A DNA stretch of 64,000 bases from an uncultured Bacteroidales bacterium (GCA_944325435.1 CALVAC010000001.1:1-64000); one strand, 5' to 3'. Counted from the first letter of the stretch, positions 44,267-54,857 are shown. A program made the numbers and translations. The notes: generated from the letters alone by a model not told the origin.

Positions 44267-45712
44267 CTACAGCCCGAACGAGAAGAGGCTGATGCCGTCG
44301 AAGACCGAGCTTACGAGGCCGAGGACAATCACTCCCGCGAGGCAGAGCACCAGGCTGATACGGGTGCCGCAGTCGCTGCGGAAAGTCGCTATAGGACTGT
44401 CATTCGGAGTAATGAACATTGCCTTGACCACAAGCAGATAATAATAGAGTGAAATCACTGTATTTATCAATGCTATGAACACCAGGACATGGAAGCCTTC
44501 CTCGAATGCGGATGCGAAGATGAAGAACTTCGAGAAGAATCCTGCAAACGGAGGGATCCCCGCAAGGGAGAACAGGGCCAGAGTCATGGTGACCGCCAGT
44601 TTCGGATTGGTCCTGTAGAGCCCGTTGTAGTCATCCATCCCCACCTTGCCGCCGCTGTGCTGCTCTACGGTGGAAATGACTCCGAATGCGGCAAGATTTG
44701 CCACCATATAGATGAGGACATAGAAAATCAGCGATGTCATTCCGTATGGAGTGCCGCTGATGACCGCCAGCATTATGTATCCAGCCTGTGATATGGATGA
44801 GAAGGCAAGGAACCTTTTGAGATCCTTCTGTCTGATGGCAAACAGGTTGGCAACCGTGATGCTCAGAATTATGACGATGTACAGCATAAGCTGCCACTGT
44901 GCCACCATATTTCCGAACACCTTGACAAGCACCACCATAAGGGTGAATGCTGCCGCCCCCTTGGATATGACGGAAAGATAGGATGTCACATTTGTAGGGG
45001 CCCCCTGATATGTATCGGCTGTCCACAGGTGGAACGGCACGAGTGAAATCTTGAAGCCGAGTCCTGCGAAGAAAAAGACCATAGACATAATCTGCAGCGC
45101 GTTTCCATCGATACGGGCTGCCATGTCACTGAAATACAGCGTCCCGGCCGTCCCGTAGAAGAACGATATACCGTAAAGCATAAGTCCGCTCGAGAACAGT
45201 GCACTCAGGATGAACTTCGCACCTGCCTCAGCAGAATTGTGTCTGTATTTGTCCAGGGCGACAAGACATGCCATCGGCACTGTAGCAAGCTCCATCCCGA
45301 TGAAGAACATCAGGAAATGCCCGGCGCTGATCATAAAATACATCCCGAGCAGGGTAGAGAGTGTCAGCACATAATATTCTCCTCTTTTGAAAGATGTGTC
45401 CTCGCGGCGGAGCCATGAACCGGACTGCAGGAAGACGATAAGCGTTCCTATGGCAAGAATGCTCTTTATAATGCCGTAGACCGGCTTATACAGGTACATT
45501 CCTCCGAAAAGCTCCCCATCCTCATTAGGGAAAGGGACTATGTTCGCCGCTATGAACAGCAGCATAAGGATACACATAAAAGGATGGAAAATCTCCCGTC
45601 CCCGCTTCCCTGCGAACAGGTCATACAGGAACGCAACCACAATCACCGCCACAAGGGAAATCTCGGTGTGCATACAGGTGAGTACTCCAGAAAAATCGAT
45701 TTCCATATCCAT
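44267..45712 (-). CDS. nuoN: NADH-quinone oxidoreductase-type complex, subunit N
   Basis: An antiporter-like membrane subunit of 481 residues with about 14 helices. It carries the proton-channel signatures [21 protein letters not shown] and [27 protein letters not shown], with the key lysines and Glu of the Mrp-type antiporter fold. It is the last gene of the nuo operon, one base after nuoM. Confidence 0.95.
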   Translation of the reverse strand: MDMEIDFSGVLTCMHTEISLVAVIVVAFLYDLFAGKRGREIFHPFMCILMLLFIAANIVPFPNEDGELFGGMYLYKPVYGIIKSILAIGTLIVFLQSGSWLRREDTSFKRGEYYVLTLSTLLGMYFMISAGHFLMFFIGMELATVPMACLVALDKYRHNSAEAGAKFILSALFSSGLMLYGISFFYGTAGTLYFSDMAARIDGNALQIMSMVFFFAGLGFKISLVPFHLWTADTYQGAPTNVTSYLSVISKGAAAFTLMVVLVKVFGNMVAQWQLMLYIVIILSITVANLFAIRQKDLKRFLAFSSISQAGYIMLAVISGTPYGMTSLIFYVLIYMVANLAAFGVISTVEQHSGGKVGMDDYNGLYRTNPKLAVTMTLALFSLAGIPPFAGFFSKFFIFASAFEEGFHVLVFIALINTVISLYYYLLVVKAMFITPNDSPIATFRSDCGTRISLVLCLAGVIVLGLVSSVFDGISLFSFGL

Positions 45713-45713
45713 A

Positions 45714-47198
45714 TCAGTTCAAAATGTGTGATATTATCGGTAACACGCTGTCGTTTATCATGTCACTGACCCACATAGGAGCCAGACCCAGTCCGGCGAC
45801 AGCCACAATCAGCACGACTACCGCCAGTCTCTCATCCCATGTCGCATCCGTGAGCTTGAGGTGCTCAGGATTGGTGCATGTTCCGTACAGAATCTTGCCC
45901 ACAAGACGCAGGATATAGACGGCCGTGATGACAATCGAGGTGCAGGCTATGATGGTGACCACCCTGTGGAATGTGTCGTTGTCCATGAACGCCCCGTTGA
46001 AAATGGTCATTTCAGCGACGAAACCGCTGAGCCCCGGCAGTCCGAGGTTGGCAAGACCGGCTATGACATAGCAGACGGAAAGGAATGGCATTATCCTCAT
46101 GAGCCCGCTCAACTCCCTGATGTCCCTCGTGTGCGTCCTTCCGTATATCATACCGATAAGGGCGAAGAACAGGGCTGTCATGAGGCCGTGGCTCAGCATC
46201 TGGAGCACGGCTCCGGTCGCTGCTGTAGCATTCATCATCAGGATGGCGAAAAGCACCAGTCCGCAATGCGACACCGAAGAATATGCATTGATATATTTGA
46301 GGTCCGTCTGCACGCAGGCAGAGAACGCCCCATAGACGACGGAAATGGTAGTGAGGATAATGAATATCCAGCTGAGTTCCTGGGCGGCTTCGGGAAGAAG
46401 ATACATCGCGATACGGAAACAGCCGTAGCCGCCAAGTTTCATAAGCACCCCTGCATGGAGCATGGACACGGCGGTAGGCGCGGAGGCATGGCCGTCAGGA
46501 CTCCACGTATGGAACGGGAACAGGGCGCCGAGCACTCCGAAGCCGATGAATACAATCGGGAACCATACCCTCTGCATCTCTACAGGTATATTGTGCAGGG
46601 CCGCAATCTCGAGGATATTCATGGTTGTAGCGCCTGAACCGAAATAGATGCCGAGGATACCTATCAGGATCAGAGCGGATCCGCCCATCAGCATCAGAGT
46701 CAGTTTCATGGCTGAATATTCCTTGCGGCCTGTCCCCCATACGCCTATCAGAAGATACATCGGAATCAGAGCCACCTCATAGAACATAAACATGGTGAAC
46801 AGGTCGATGGATATGAAGAATCCGAAGACCCCGACGCTCAGCAGGCAGAACCACATAAAGAATTCCTTGACATCGGTCTTCATCTGCCACGAGGCGAAAG
46901 TGCCCGTGAACACTATGATGGATGACAGCAGTAGCATGGCTACCGAAATCCCATCCACTCCTACCGAGTAATGGATATTCAGAGGGGCATACCAGACAAG
47001 GCTGTCGGTGAAAAGCATCTCTGCCGTATTCCCCGCCGCCCTCATACCGAGGAAAGCGAAGACCAGATACACCGAAAGAGCCAGCAGCGCGGAAGATCCT
47101 GCCACCATCACGGCATGTATCTGTTTTGTGTTCCTGGATATCCAAAGTCCCAGCATCATAAGAAGGGGAATGGCAGGAAAAAGTGACAATATGTTCAT
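45714..47198 (-). CDS. nuoM: NADH-quinone oxidoreductase-type complex, subunit M
   Basis: A 494-residue antiporter-like subunit. [17 protein letters not shown] (conserved Glu of helix 5), [33 protein letters not shown] (channel Lys) and [11 protein letters not shown] are diagnostic. It forms the middle of the proton-pumping arm between NuoN and NuoL. The genes are packed tightly with nuoL 27 bases upstream. Confidence 0.96.
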   Translation of the reverse strand: MNILSLFPAIPLLMMLGLWISRNTKQIHAVMVAGSSALLALSVYLVFAFLGMRAAGNTAEMLFTDSLVWYAPLNIHYSVGVDGISVAMLLLSSIIVFTGTFASWQMKTDVKEFFMWFCLLSVGVFGFFISIDLFTMFMFYEVALIPMYLLIGVWGTGRKEYSAMKLTLMLMGGSALILIGILGIYFGSGATTMNILEIAALHNIPVEMQRVWFPIVFIGFGVLGALFPFHTWSPDGHASAPTAVSMLHAGVLMKLGGYGCFRIAMYLLPEAAQELSWIFIILTTISVVYGAFSACVQTDLKYINAYSSVSHCGLVLFAILMMNATAATGAVLQMLSHGLMTALFFALIGMIYGRTHTRDIRELSGLMRIMPFLSVCYVIAGLANLGLPGLSGFVAEMTIFNGAFMDNDTFHRVVTIIACTSIVITAVYILRLVGKILYGTCTNPEHLKLTDATWDERLAVVVLIVAVAGLGLAPMWVSDMINDSVLPIISHILN

Positions 47199-47225
47199 AA
47201 TTTAATGTCTGTTTCTTTAATTACA

Positions 47226-49118
47226 TCAAAATACCAGCAGAAGAATGACGGCAAGGCAGAGCACTCCACCGAGGAACCAGATGCAGTACTTCTGGATATT
47301 TCCGCTCTGGATATAGCGGATAGCCCAGGATGAGCATTCTGTCCCTTTGGCAAGCATATTCATGAACCCGTCGACAATATGCCTGTCGAACCATGCCACT
47401 GGAGTGGAGATGCAGGCAAATATTATCCTGTGCGTTATGAACTGGTATATCTCATCTATATAGAACCTGTGATAGGCCGCCTTGTGCAGTCCGCTGAACT
47501 TCTCCGCAAGGCTGTCCGCCACTTTCCTGTCTTCTCTGAAATACATCCAGGTTGCAAGGGAGATTCCGGCCACGGCAACGCAAAGGCTCACTGCGGCCAC
47601 GCTCCAGTCGATATGGATATGATATGCCTGGCCGTTACTGCTGACGAACTCCCCGAACGGGATCCAGCCTGCGGCAAGAGTGACGGCGGCAAGGAATATC
47701 AATGGCACGGTCATAGTCTTCGGAGCCTCGTGAGGGGTATGCGCCGTATGGAGTTCCCTGTTCTCCTTACCCCAGAATATATTGTAATAAAGGCGGAACA
47801 TATAGAATGCGGTAAGTCCTGCAATCGCAGTCATAACCCAACCCATGACCGGACTGAACCCGAAACATGCCGCCAGAATCTCATCCTTGGAGAAGAAGCC
47901 GCTCAAAGGCCATATTCCGGCTATCGCAAGACATGCGACAAGGAATGTAATGTGCGTCACGGGCATATATTTCCTCAGTCCTCCCATCGCAGACATCTCG
48001 TTGGAGTGCACCGCATGGATTATACATCCTGCCCCGAGGAAGAGGAGAGCCTTGAACATCGCGTGGGTGAAAAGGTGGAACATCGAAGCCATATATCCCA
48101 GACCGCCTGCGTGAGGGTCGGAAGAAGTACATACCCCGAGAGCCACCATCATAAATCCTATCTGCGATATGGTACTGAAGGCAAGCACCCTCTTTATGTC
48201 TGTCTGCACACACGCTACCGTCGCCGCATACAAGGCTGTGAACGCACCCACGTATGCAATGATATGGAGGACATCCGGAGCATAGCCGATGAACAGAGGG
48301 AACATCCTTGCGACGAGGTAGACTCCTGCCACGACCATCGTTGCGGCATGGATGAGGGCGGACACAGGTGTCGGGCCTTCCATAGCATCCGGGAGCCAGA
48401 TATGCAGGGGGAACATAGCGCTCTTGCCGGCTCCTCCGATGAACATCAGCCCGAGGGCGAGAGGGAGCATAGTCTTTGCCGCACCGAGAGCCGGAGCATC
48501 CGGGCTGAAAGAGAATGTCCCGGTATAGAACCCGTAAACCAGAATTCCAACAAGGAAGCCGAGGTCAGCGAACCTTGTGACGATAAATGCTTTCTTGGAA
48601 GCGGAAACAGCCTCAGGCTTCGTATAGTAGAACCCGATAAGCAGGTATGAGCTGACTCCTACAAGTTCCCAGAAGACATACATCTGGAAAATGTTTGTCG
48701 CGACCACAAGGCCGAGCATACTCATCGTGAAAAGGGAAAGGAAGGCATAATATCTCTGGAATCCCCTCTCCCCTTTCATATATCCGAAAGAATATATGTG
48801 GACCATGAAAGAGACTGTGGAGATGACAACAAGCATCATCACCGAGATAGGGTCCAGCAGAATACCCATATCTATCTGCAGGCTGCCTCCGAACGGGAGC
48901 CACTCGAAATTCCACGGCATCTGTGTCGGGAACACTCCGGAAGCATCCCTGCCTGCAGCGAAATAGGAGAACGCGGTCCAGTAGCTGAGGACAGCCACCA
49001 GCCCTGTCACCGCAGTCCCGGCAGCCCCTGCCACGACCGGACGCAGCCTTGTCCCGAGCAGACCGATAAGGATGAAGCTCAGGAACGGCAGCAAGAGTAT
49101 CAGAATCGTATATTCCAT
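47226..49118 (-). CDS. nuoL: NADH-quinone oxidoreductase-type complex, subunit L
   Basis: A 630-residue antiporter-like subunit, the distal end of the membrane arm. Signatures include YVFWELVGVSSYLLIGF, FPLHIWLPDAMEGPTPVSALIHAATMVVAGVYL and AFSTISQIGFMMVALG. The C-terminal part includes the long lateral helix and an extra terminal helix. Length is standard. Confidence 0.96.
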   Translation of the reverse strand: MEYTILILLLPFLSFILIGLLGTRLRPVVAGAAGTAVTGLVAVLSYWTAFSYFAAGRDASGVFPTQMPWNFEWLPFGGSLQIDMGILLDPISVMMLVVISTVSFMVHIYSFGYMKGERGFQRYYAFLSLFTMSMLGLVVATNIFQMYVFWELVGVSSYLLIGFYYTKPEAVSASKKAFIVTRFADLGFLVGILVYGFYTGTFSFSPDAPALGAAKTMLPLALGLMFIGGAGKSAMFPLHIWLPDAMEGPTPVSALIHAATMVVAGVYLVARMFPLFIGYAPDVLHIIAYVGAFTALYAATVACVQTDIKRVLAFSTISQIGFMMVALGVCTSSDPHAGGLGYMASMFHLFTHAMFKALLFLGAGCIIHAVHSNEMSAMGGLRKYMPVTHITFLVACLAIAGIWPLSGFFSKDEILAACFGFSPVMGWVMTAIAGLTAFYMFRLYYNIFWGKENRELHTAHTPHEAPKTMTVPLIFLAAVTLAAGWIPFGEFVSSNGQAYHIHIDWSVAAVSLCVAVAGISLATWMYFREDRKVADSLAEKFSGLHKAAYHRFYIDEIYQFITHRIIFACISTPVAWFDRHIVDGFMNMLAKGTECSSWAIRYIQSGNIQKYCIWFLGGVLCLAVILLLVF

Positions 49119-49142
49119 ATATTTCCTGTTTTCCTTATTGTT

Positions 49143-49451
49143 TTACCACTTCATCTTGTCCAGGTTCTTTACCTGGATATTCCTGATATTGCGGTATATG
49201 TTTATGATAATGGCAATAGCCACGGCTGTCTCGGCCGCGCTGATGCCTATGGCGAAAAGGGAGAAGAAGAACCCCTCCAGCTGCCCCGGGAAAAGGAAAC
49301 GGTTGAACACCACGAAATTAATGTCCACCGAATTGAGTATCAGCTCCACCGATATCAGCATTGCAAGCAGGTTTCGCCGCGTCAGGAACCCGTACACCCC
49401 GACAAACATCATTATAGTCGAGACCACCAGATAATATTCCATCGGTATCAT
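49143..49451 (-). CDS. nuoK: NADH-quinone oxidoreductase-type complex, subunit K
   Basis: A 102-residue, three-helix membrane subunit with the conserved channel glutamates in LLAMLISVELILNSVDINFV and the following TAVAIAIIINIYR. ATG 49451 is used; ATG 49442 (MEYYLV) is an alternative. It lies between nuoJ and nuoL. Confidence 0.94.
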   Translation of the reverse strand: MIPMEYYLVVSTIMMFVGVYGFLTRRNLLAMLISVELILNSVDINFVVFNRFLFPGQLEGFFFSLFAIGISAAETAVAIAIIINIYRNIRNIQVKNLDKMKW

Positions 49452-49474
49452 ATCCTAACTTCTTTATAAATTGA

Positions 49475-49984
49475 CTATCGTTTCCTTGCTATCATAAGAC
49501 CCCCGACTATACATGCCAGGAGCAGTATGCTTATCACCTCGAAAGGAAGGACATATCCATCCTTGCCGGTCGACATCAGGGCATGGCCTATCGTGCGCAT
49601 TGCAAGCTCTCCATGCTCGAAACTCGATGGGAGGAACTGATGCTTGAGCATTACGAAAAGGCAGATGCCGAGGGCCGCAAGGGATGATACCAGACCTGCC
49701 ACCATCTTGCCGGGCTTCAGTTTCTCAGCCTGGTCTCCTTCGCTCGAAGTAAGCAGGATAGAGAACACATAGAGCACCGTCATGCCACCCGCATAGACAA
49801 GCAGCTGTACAGCCCCGAGAAAAGAATAATTGAGCTGGAAATATATCCCTGCCGTGCCGAAAAGCACGAAAAGCAGATATGTCGCAGCCCTCAGTATGCG
49901 CTTTGTCGTCACTGCGAGGACAGCGCTCACCACAATGAAAAGGGCGAGGACGATAAAGACGATGAGATCGAGAGTTATTTCCAT
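49475..49984 (-). CDS. nuoJ: NADH-quinone oxidoreductase-type complex, subunit J
   Basis: A 169-residue, five-helix subunit with the conserved helix-3 region LLVYAGGMTVLYVFSILL, which in characterised complexes includes a pi-bulge important for coupling. It starts one base before the nuoI stop, as minus-strand neighbours in the operon. Confidence 0.94.
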   Translation of the reverse strand: MEITLDLIVFIVLALFIVVSAVLAVTTKRILRAATYLLFVLFGTAGIYFQLNYSFLGAVQLLVYAGGMTVLYVFSILLTSSEGDQAEKLKPGKMVAGLVSSLAALGICLFVMLKHQFLPSSFEHGELAMRTIGHALMSTGKDGYVLPFEVISILLLACIVGGLMIARKR

Positions 49985-49985
49985 A

Positions 49986-50426
49986 CTATTGTTTGTTCAG
50001 AGTTTTGACAAGTTTTTCCCTTGTGAATACGGCATGCTCGAATGCCGTCGAGAAACGGATGGCATCGTGAGGACAGGCATTCACGCACAGGTGGCAGAAC
50101 ATGCACGACCCCAGATCATATTCATATTTCACAAGCCTTTTTTTCGGCTTGCCTGTCACAGGGTCGGTCACCATTTCGGTAGTTATATGGATCGTGCCGT
50201 TGGGACAGGCCATCTGGCAGAGTCCGCAGGCGATGCACCTGTTGGAGCCGTCCGCGTCATGCGGCATGACAAGCTCGCCGCAGAAACGGTCGTTCATCTT
50301 GAGAGTCGCCCTGTTTTCAGGGTACTGCTCCGTTATCTTCTTGGTGAAGAATTCCTTGAAAGTCACCTTCAGTCCTGTCAGGAGAGAGCCCAGACCGGTG
50401 AAAATCCCTTTTATATATCCAGCCAT
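49986..50426 (-). CDS. nuoI: NADH-quinone oxidoreductase-type complex, subunit I (2x[4Fe-4S])
   Basis: A 146-residue ferredoxin-like subunit binding clusters N6a and N6b with two complete motifs, CIACGLCQMACP and CMFCHLCVNACP. It carries electrons to the N2 cluster of NuoB. With NuoE/F/G missing it is the likely entry point for electrons from an external ferredoxin-like donor (inference). Confidence 0.95.
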   Translation of the reverse strand: MAGYIKGIFTGLGSLLTGLKVTFKEFFTKKITEQYPENRATLKMNDRFCGELVMPHDADGSNRCIACGLCQMACPNGTIHITTEMVTDPVTGKPKKRLVKYEYDLGSCMFCHLCVNACPHDAIRFSTAFEHAVFTREKLVKTLNKQ

Positions 50427-50453
50427 AACATTAACACATTATATCGCCTGACA

Positions 50454-51530
50454 TCAGAAATGCAGCTTGAAAACGACTACTACGACCATAAGCAACAGGT
50501 TCAGCAGACCTATCGGCACAAGGTACTTCCATTCGAGAGTCAGGATCTGGTCGATCCTCAGCCTCGGGAATGTCCATTTTATCCACATCAGCAGCCACAC
50601 CACGAACAGGGCCTTTGCAAAGAACCAGATGAAGCCCGGGATTGCATCCATGACCGCATTGAAGCCATCCAGCCCGGGGATATGCAGAGGCATCCAGCCG
50701 CCAAGAAAAACGGTGGCCGCGATGCTCGAGATAATGAAAAGGTTGACAAACTCGGCAACATAGAACAGTCCGAAATGCATACCGGAATACTCGGTATGAT
50801 ATCCTGCCGTCAGTTCCGACTCGGCTTCCGGAAGGTCGAACGGACCTCTGTTCACCTCTGCATTGCCTGCTATGAGATAGATGATGAACGCTATCACCGC
50901 CGGGATATGGCCTTTGAAGATAAACCAGCCATCCGCCTGCCGCATCACAATCTCGGAGAACTGCATAGTGTCCGTCAGCACGACAATCGTAAGTATGGAC
51001 AGGCCGATGGACAGTTCGTAGCTGATCATCTGCGCGCCGCTTCTCATGGCTCCTATCAGAGAGAACTTGTTGTTGGAACTCCATCCGGCCAGAAGGATAC
51101 CCACGACCCCGATGGAAGATGCCGCCATAAAGAACAGGATACCCACATTGAAGTCAAGAATCTCCATTCCCCTGTTGATAGGGATGCAGGCAAACGCCAT
51201 TACAGATGCAAGGATGACGATATACGGGGCGAGATTGTACAGGAACTTGTCCGAATGTCTGATGATGATAATCTCCTTGGTCAGCATCTTGAAGACATCG
51301 CAGAAAACCTGCACCGACCCCCACGGTCCGACCCTCTGCGGACCGAGACGGCACTGGAATGCAGCGCAGACCTTGCGCTCCATATATATCATGATAATGG
51401 CTATCACTACATACAGCAGAAGAAGGCACACCCCTATCGCCACACACTCGAGGAAGACGGCAAGGCCTTCAGGCATCACGGATGTCAGCTGCGTATGTAT
51501 CCAGCTTGTTACTACACCGAAATCAAACAT
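50454..51530 (-). CDS. nuoH: NADH-quinone oxidoreductase-type complex, subunit H
   Basis: A 358-residue membrane subunit forming the quinone-access interface. Motifs: YMERKVCAAFQCRLGPQRVGPWG, the DLPEAESELTAGYHTEYSGMHF loop with its acidic residues, and LRIDQILTLEWKYLVP near the C-terminus. Length and topology (about eight helices) are normal. Confidence 0.96.
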   Translation of the reverse strand: MFDFGVVTSWIHTQLTSVMPEGLAVFLECVAIGVCLLLLYVVIAIIMIYMERKVCAAFQCRLGPQRVGPWGSVQVFCDVFKMLTKEIIIIRHSDKFLYNLAPYIVILASVMAFACIPINRGMEILDFNVGILFFMAASSIGVVGILLAGWSSNNKFSLIGAMRSGAQMISYELSIGLSILTIVVLTDTMQFSEIVMRQADGWFIFKGHIPAVIAFIIYLIAGNAEVNRGPFDLPEAESELTAGYHTEYSGMHFGLFYVAEFVNLFIISSIAATVFLGGWMPLHIPGLDGFNAVMDAIPGFIWFFAKALFVVWLLMWIKWTFPRLRIDQILTLEWKYLVPIGLLNLLLMVVVVVFKLHF

Positions 51531-51542
51531 ATATCTTCGATT

Positions 51543-53171
51543 TTATCTGTCAATATCCGGAACAACATAATCAAGGGTGCCGCCGATGGCAATCAGGTCG
51601 GCAATCTTCGCCCCTCTGGTGATAGTGTCTATGCAGGAGACAAGAGGAAGACCGGTAGAGCGGAACTTCAACCTGTAAGGTGACTTGTCGCCCCGGCTCT
51701 CGAGATAGACACCGAACTCTCCCCTGCTGCCTTCCACTGCTGAATACCAGCTTCCTTCAGGAAGTTTTATGAGAGGACGGACCTTCATCTGGTACTCTCC
51801 CTCAGGGATGCTGTCGATGAGCTGTTCTATGATGTTCATACTCTCCTCTATCTCTTTCATCCTGACCATATACCTGGCAAAGCAGTCGCCTTCCGTAAAG
51901 GTTATCTCCTTGAAATCCACCTTGTCATAGACTCCGTACGGATGCCTCTTGCGGACATCGCACGCCCAGCCGGATGCCCTGCCGGTACCTCCGGTCGCCC
52001 CGAACGAGATGGCATCCTCACGGGAAAGCACACCGGTACCCTTCAGCCTTGTCTGCGCTATCACATTTCCGGTGAATATCTCGTGGTACTCCTCCAGCTT
52101 AGGCCGCATATAGCTGATGAACGCCTTTGTCTTTTTCACGAAATCAGGATGGATGTCTGCCTGGACACCTCCTATCGTATTGTATGTCTGGATAAGCCTT
52201 CCTCCCGTGGTCTGCTCGAGGATGTCAAGCACCTTCTCCCTGTCCCTGAACCCGAGGAAGAACACTTCCAGCGCCCCCATATCCTGGGCGAGGCAGGATG
52301 CGAACAGCAGATGCGAATCGATTCTCTGCAGCTCATCCATTATAGTCCTTATATACTGTATCCTGTCGGACACTTGCAGCCCCATTGCTTTCTCTATGCA
52401 CATGCACAGGGCGTGACGGTTCTGCATAGCCCCGAGATAGTCCAACCTGTCGGTCAGGCCGAGGGTCTGCGGGTACGTCATGGACTCGCACATCTTCTCT
52501 ATCCCCCTGTGGATATATCCACAGTGCACATCGAGCTTTCTGATGATCTCACCCTCAAGAGAGACACGGAACCTGAGCACCCCATGGGTCGCAGGATGCT
52601 GGGGACCGATATTGATCACATATTCATCGTCTTCAAACAGAGGATGACGCTTCAGGATGAAACTTCCATCCCCGGTGACCTCATAACTCGGAGCATCATC
52701 ATTGGTCTCCTCATTGTCCTCCGGAATCCCGTTCCAGGACGGGTCATAATCCTTGCGGAGAGGATATCCCTTCCAGTCATCCCTGAGATAGAGACGGCGA
52801 AGATCGGGATGTCCGATAAACTTGATACCCAGATAGTCGTATGCCTCGCGCTCATTGAGGTCCGCCCCTTTCCACAGGTCATGCACAGAAGGGAGGGCCG
52901 CATTCTCCCTCGCTGTGGAGGAAGTGCGCAGGGCGATGTTCTCTCCGGTCGCCGTATTCTCGAGATGGTAGACACACCCGAGGCCATCTTCCCCCCAGTC
53001 GACCCCGGTAAGGCTGCGCAGGTAATCGAATCCGGCATCGTTCTTCAGATGCTCCGCCACTTTTCTGAAAGACTGCACCGGTACGGTCAGCATCCCATCT
53101 CCCGCATCTGACCACTGCGACGATGGCTCGAGAGCCATTATCCTGTCTTTTATGCTGATATTATTCTCCAT
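51543..53171 (-). CDS. nuoCD: Fused NuoC-NuoD subunit
   Basis: A 542-residue fusion. The N-terminal 30-kDa-type domain (about 1-150) has REAYDYLGIKFIGHPDLRRLYL. The 49-kDa domain (about 175-542) has INIGPQHPATHGVLRF, CGYIHRGIEKMCE, DRLDYLGAM and a C-terminal DxxxR-like end after FRSTGLPLVSCI. It builds the quinone-binding cavity with NuoB. C-D fusion is common in this phylum and in enterobacteria. Confidence 0.96.
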   Translation of the reverse strand: MENNISIKDRIMALEPSSQWSDAGDGMLTVPVQSFRKVAEHLKNDAGFDYLRSLTGVDWGEDGLGCVYHLENTATGENIALRTSSTARENAALPSVHDLWKGADLNEREAYDYLGIKFIGHPDLRRLYLRDDWKGYPLRKDYDPSWNGIPEDNEETNDDAPSYEVTGDGSFILKRHPLFEDDEYVINIGPQHPATHGVLRFRVSLEGEIIRKLDVHCGYIHRGIEKMCESMTYPQTLGLTDRLDYLGAMQNRHALCMCIEKAMGLQVSDRIQYIRTIMDELQRIDSHLLFASCLAQDMGALEVFFLGFRDREKVLDILEQTTGGRLIQTYNTIGGVQADIHPDFVKKTKAFISYMRPKLEEYHEIFTGNVIAQTRLKGTGVLSREDAISFGATGGTGRASGWACDVRKRHPYGVYDKVDFKEITFTEGDCFARYMVRMKEIEESMNIIEQLIDSIPEGEYQMKVRPLIKLPEGSWYSAVEGSRGEFGVYLESRGDKSPYRLKFRSTGLPLVSCIDTITRGAKIADLIAIGGTLDYVVPDIDR

Positions 53172-53182
53172 ATTGCATCAAG

Positions 53183-53833
53183 TTAAGCCAGTCCTGACTC
53201 ATCATAGTCATCTTTTCCGTTCTCCTTGTTGATATCGGCTGTCATAAGCCTCTCGTATTCCTTCTCGCTGATTCCCTTGTTGATTCCGCCGAGGAACCGC
53301 TGCGCCTTCACCTTGCGCTGGAGCTGCATCAGACCGTACAGCATGGCCTCCGGTCTCGGAGGGCAGCCTGGGATATAGACATCCACCGGCAGAATCTTGT
53401 CCACTCCACACACCACATGGTACGATTTCTTGAACGGGCCTCCGCTGATGGCGCAGCCTCCCGTAGCCACCACATATTTGGGGTCCGCCATCTGGTCGTA
53501 CAGACGCTTGAGGACAGGGGCCATCTTGTAGGTTATTGTACCTGCGACCATTATGAAGTCCGCCTGACGAGGCGAAGCTCTCGCCACTTCAAAGCCGAAC
53601 CTTGCAAAATCATATCTGGCGGCTCCTATGGCCATAAATTCAATACCGCAGCAGCTTGTAGCGAAGGTCAAAGGCCAGAGACTGTTGCTCCTGCCCCATT
53701 CTATGACGCTGTCGAGACAGCCGACAATGACATTCGTCCCGTTGTCCCGGAGCTCTTTCAGCATCTGCTCTATGTATTCGTTGTCGTTGAAATCTTCATA
53801 TTTCATCGACTTTATGTTGACATTACGTTTCAT
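53183..53833 (-). CDS. nuoB: NADH-quinone oxidoreductase-type complex, subunit B (cluster N2)
   Basis: A 216-residue subunit carrying the terminal [4Fe-4S] cluster N2. The ligands are present: adjacent Cys-Cys in [14 protein letters not shown], Cys in [10 protein letters not shown] and Cys in [10 protein letters not shown]. An ATG at 53806 would shorten the N-terminus by nine residues. It is second in the operon, 50 bases after nuoA. Confidence 0.95.
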   Translation of the reverse strand: MKRNVNIKSMKYEDFNDNEYIEQMLKELRDNGTNVIVGCLDSVIEWGRSNSLWPLTFATSCCGIEFMAIGAARYDFARFGFEVARASPRQADFIMVAGTITYKMAPVLKRLYDQMADPKYVVATGGCAISGGPFKKSYHVVCGVDKILPVDVYIPGCPPRPEAMLYGLMQLQRKVKAQRFLGGINKGISEKEYERLMTADINKENGKDDYDESGLA

Positions 53834-53883
53834 GTACGCAATAATTTATGTGTTCTTTCCGTCCCCTGCCGGGGAACCGTACG

Positions 53884-54237
53884 CTATTTCCATTCCAGGG
53901 CACCCTTCCTCCACGCGTATGCAAGCCCGAGCACCAGGATAAGAAGGAAGAAAAGCACGCTCAGCAGCCCGTAAACTCCGAGGTCCTGGACGACGACCGC
54001 CCAGGCGAACAGGAAGACGGTCTCCACATCGAACATGAGGAAAAGGATTGCAAACAGGTAGTACCCCACCTTGAACTGCATCCACGACTTGCCTCTGGTC
54101 GGGATACCGCACTCGTATGCCTCGCCTTTCTGAGGATTGTATGACCTCGGGGCAATCAGCTTCGCTATGCCGATAGCCGCCGCCACAATAAGAATGGCAA
54201 TGAGGATTACAACGACCAACAATACAAAATTGTTCAT
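53884..54237 (-). CDS. nuoA: NADH-quinone oxidoreductase-type complex, subunit A
   Basis: A 117-residue, three-helix subunit with YECGIPTRGKSWMQFKVGYYL and FLMFDVETVFLFAWAV, both diagnostic. ATG 54237 is chosen; a longer frame from 54357 has no conserved or membrane-compatible N-terminus. It opens the ten-gene nuo cluster. The 125 bases upstream show no other gene. Confidence 0.95.
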   Translation of the reverse strand: MNNFVLLVVVILIAILIVAAAIGIAKLIAPRSYNPQKGEAYECGIPTRGKSWMQFKVGYYLFAILFLMFDVETVFLFAWAVVVQDLGVYGLLSVLFFLLILVLGLAYAWRKGALEWK

Positions 54238-54362
54238 ATCCGTAGAATTATTGTCCTGAAGATTGTATATTCCTGTGAGATACGGGGCTGCACCCGACAG
54301 CGACCGGAGACAGGGGCATCCGGAGGCCGGCATCGGAACGGGACATATATCCCGCACGGAAG

Positions 54363-54737
54363 CTATATGATAATGCGCTCCAGCGCATAGACAAAATAAT
54401 CAGACATTCTCTCCGGAGCGGCAGACTGATACTGCCCGTCGGCAAGAAGGAATCCGGAAGAGGAAATGTCCTGCAATGTCTGGTTCTGCATCTGATATCC
54501 AGAGAAGACCGTCCTGCAGCTTCCGCAATACAGTACCGTGCCCGCATTGCATGAAGCAAGCTCCATATAGCCATCCACGGCAGGGGTTGCGACATCGAAT
54601 GCCAGCATACACAGGGTGATGCCATAAGAGTCCGCGATACGGTCTGTCTGTCCGCCGCCATGCTGCGGGACAAAAGCCACAGCACCGGCAATTATCACTG
54701 CTACAAGCAGAAACCCTATCTTGTGAATCCTGTACAT
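54363..54737 (-). CDS. Small membrane-anchored extracytoplasmic protein, unknown
   Basis: The 124-residue protein begins MYRIHKIGFLLVAVIIAGAV, a signal-anchor helix, and then has about 95 exported residues with a CxxC pair (LYCGSC, near residue 80) and several Ser/Gln-rich turns. I do not recognise the family. It lies 125 bases upstream of nuoA on the same strand and may be co-transcribed with it. The CxxC could form a disulfide, bind metal or be redox-active; nothing further is visible. Confidence 0.6.
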   Translation of the reverse strand: MYRIHKIGFLLVAVIIAGAVAFVPQHGGGQTDRIADSYGITLCMLAFDVATPAVDGYMELASCNAGTVLYCGSCRTVFSGYQMQNQTLQDISSSGFLLADGQYQSAAPERMSDYFVYALERIII

Positions 54738-54763
54738 TCGCTGCACCTGTCTAAAAAGCGCCG

Positions 54764-54771
54764 CAAAGTTA
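54764..54771 (-). promoter_or_regulatory. Candidate -7 box upstream of the small exported protein and nuo genes
   Basis: On the minus strand this reads TAACTTTG (perfect TAnnTTTG), 27 bases before the ATG at 54737. An AT-rich stretch lies at the -33 distance without a clean TTTG. No equal match is seen in the 125 bases before nuoA, so the whole nuo cluster may be transcribed from here. Confidence 0.45.
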
Positions 54772-54857
54772 AACAAAAATTCCGAACTGCATAAAACCTC
54801 GCCGATTTCTTGATATTTCTTGATATGTCCTGATATGCATCTTCGGCATTCTGCCTG

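Noticed and set aside
47379..48650. 423-codon plus-strand frame inside nuoL
   Set aside because: Rich in His, Cys, Arg and Glu with no membrane or domain pattern; nuoL on the minus strand is complete and certain.
49830..51683. 617-codon plus-strand frame across nuoH/nuoI/nuoJ
   Set aside because: It crosses several real minus-strand genes and shows the His/Arg/Asp-rich bias of antisense translation.
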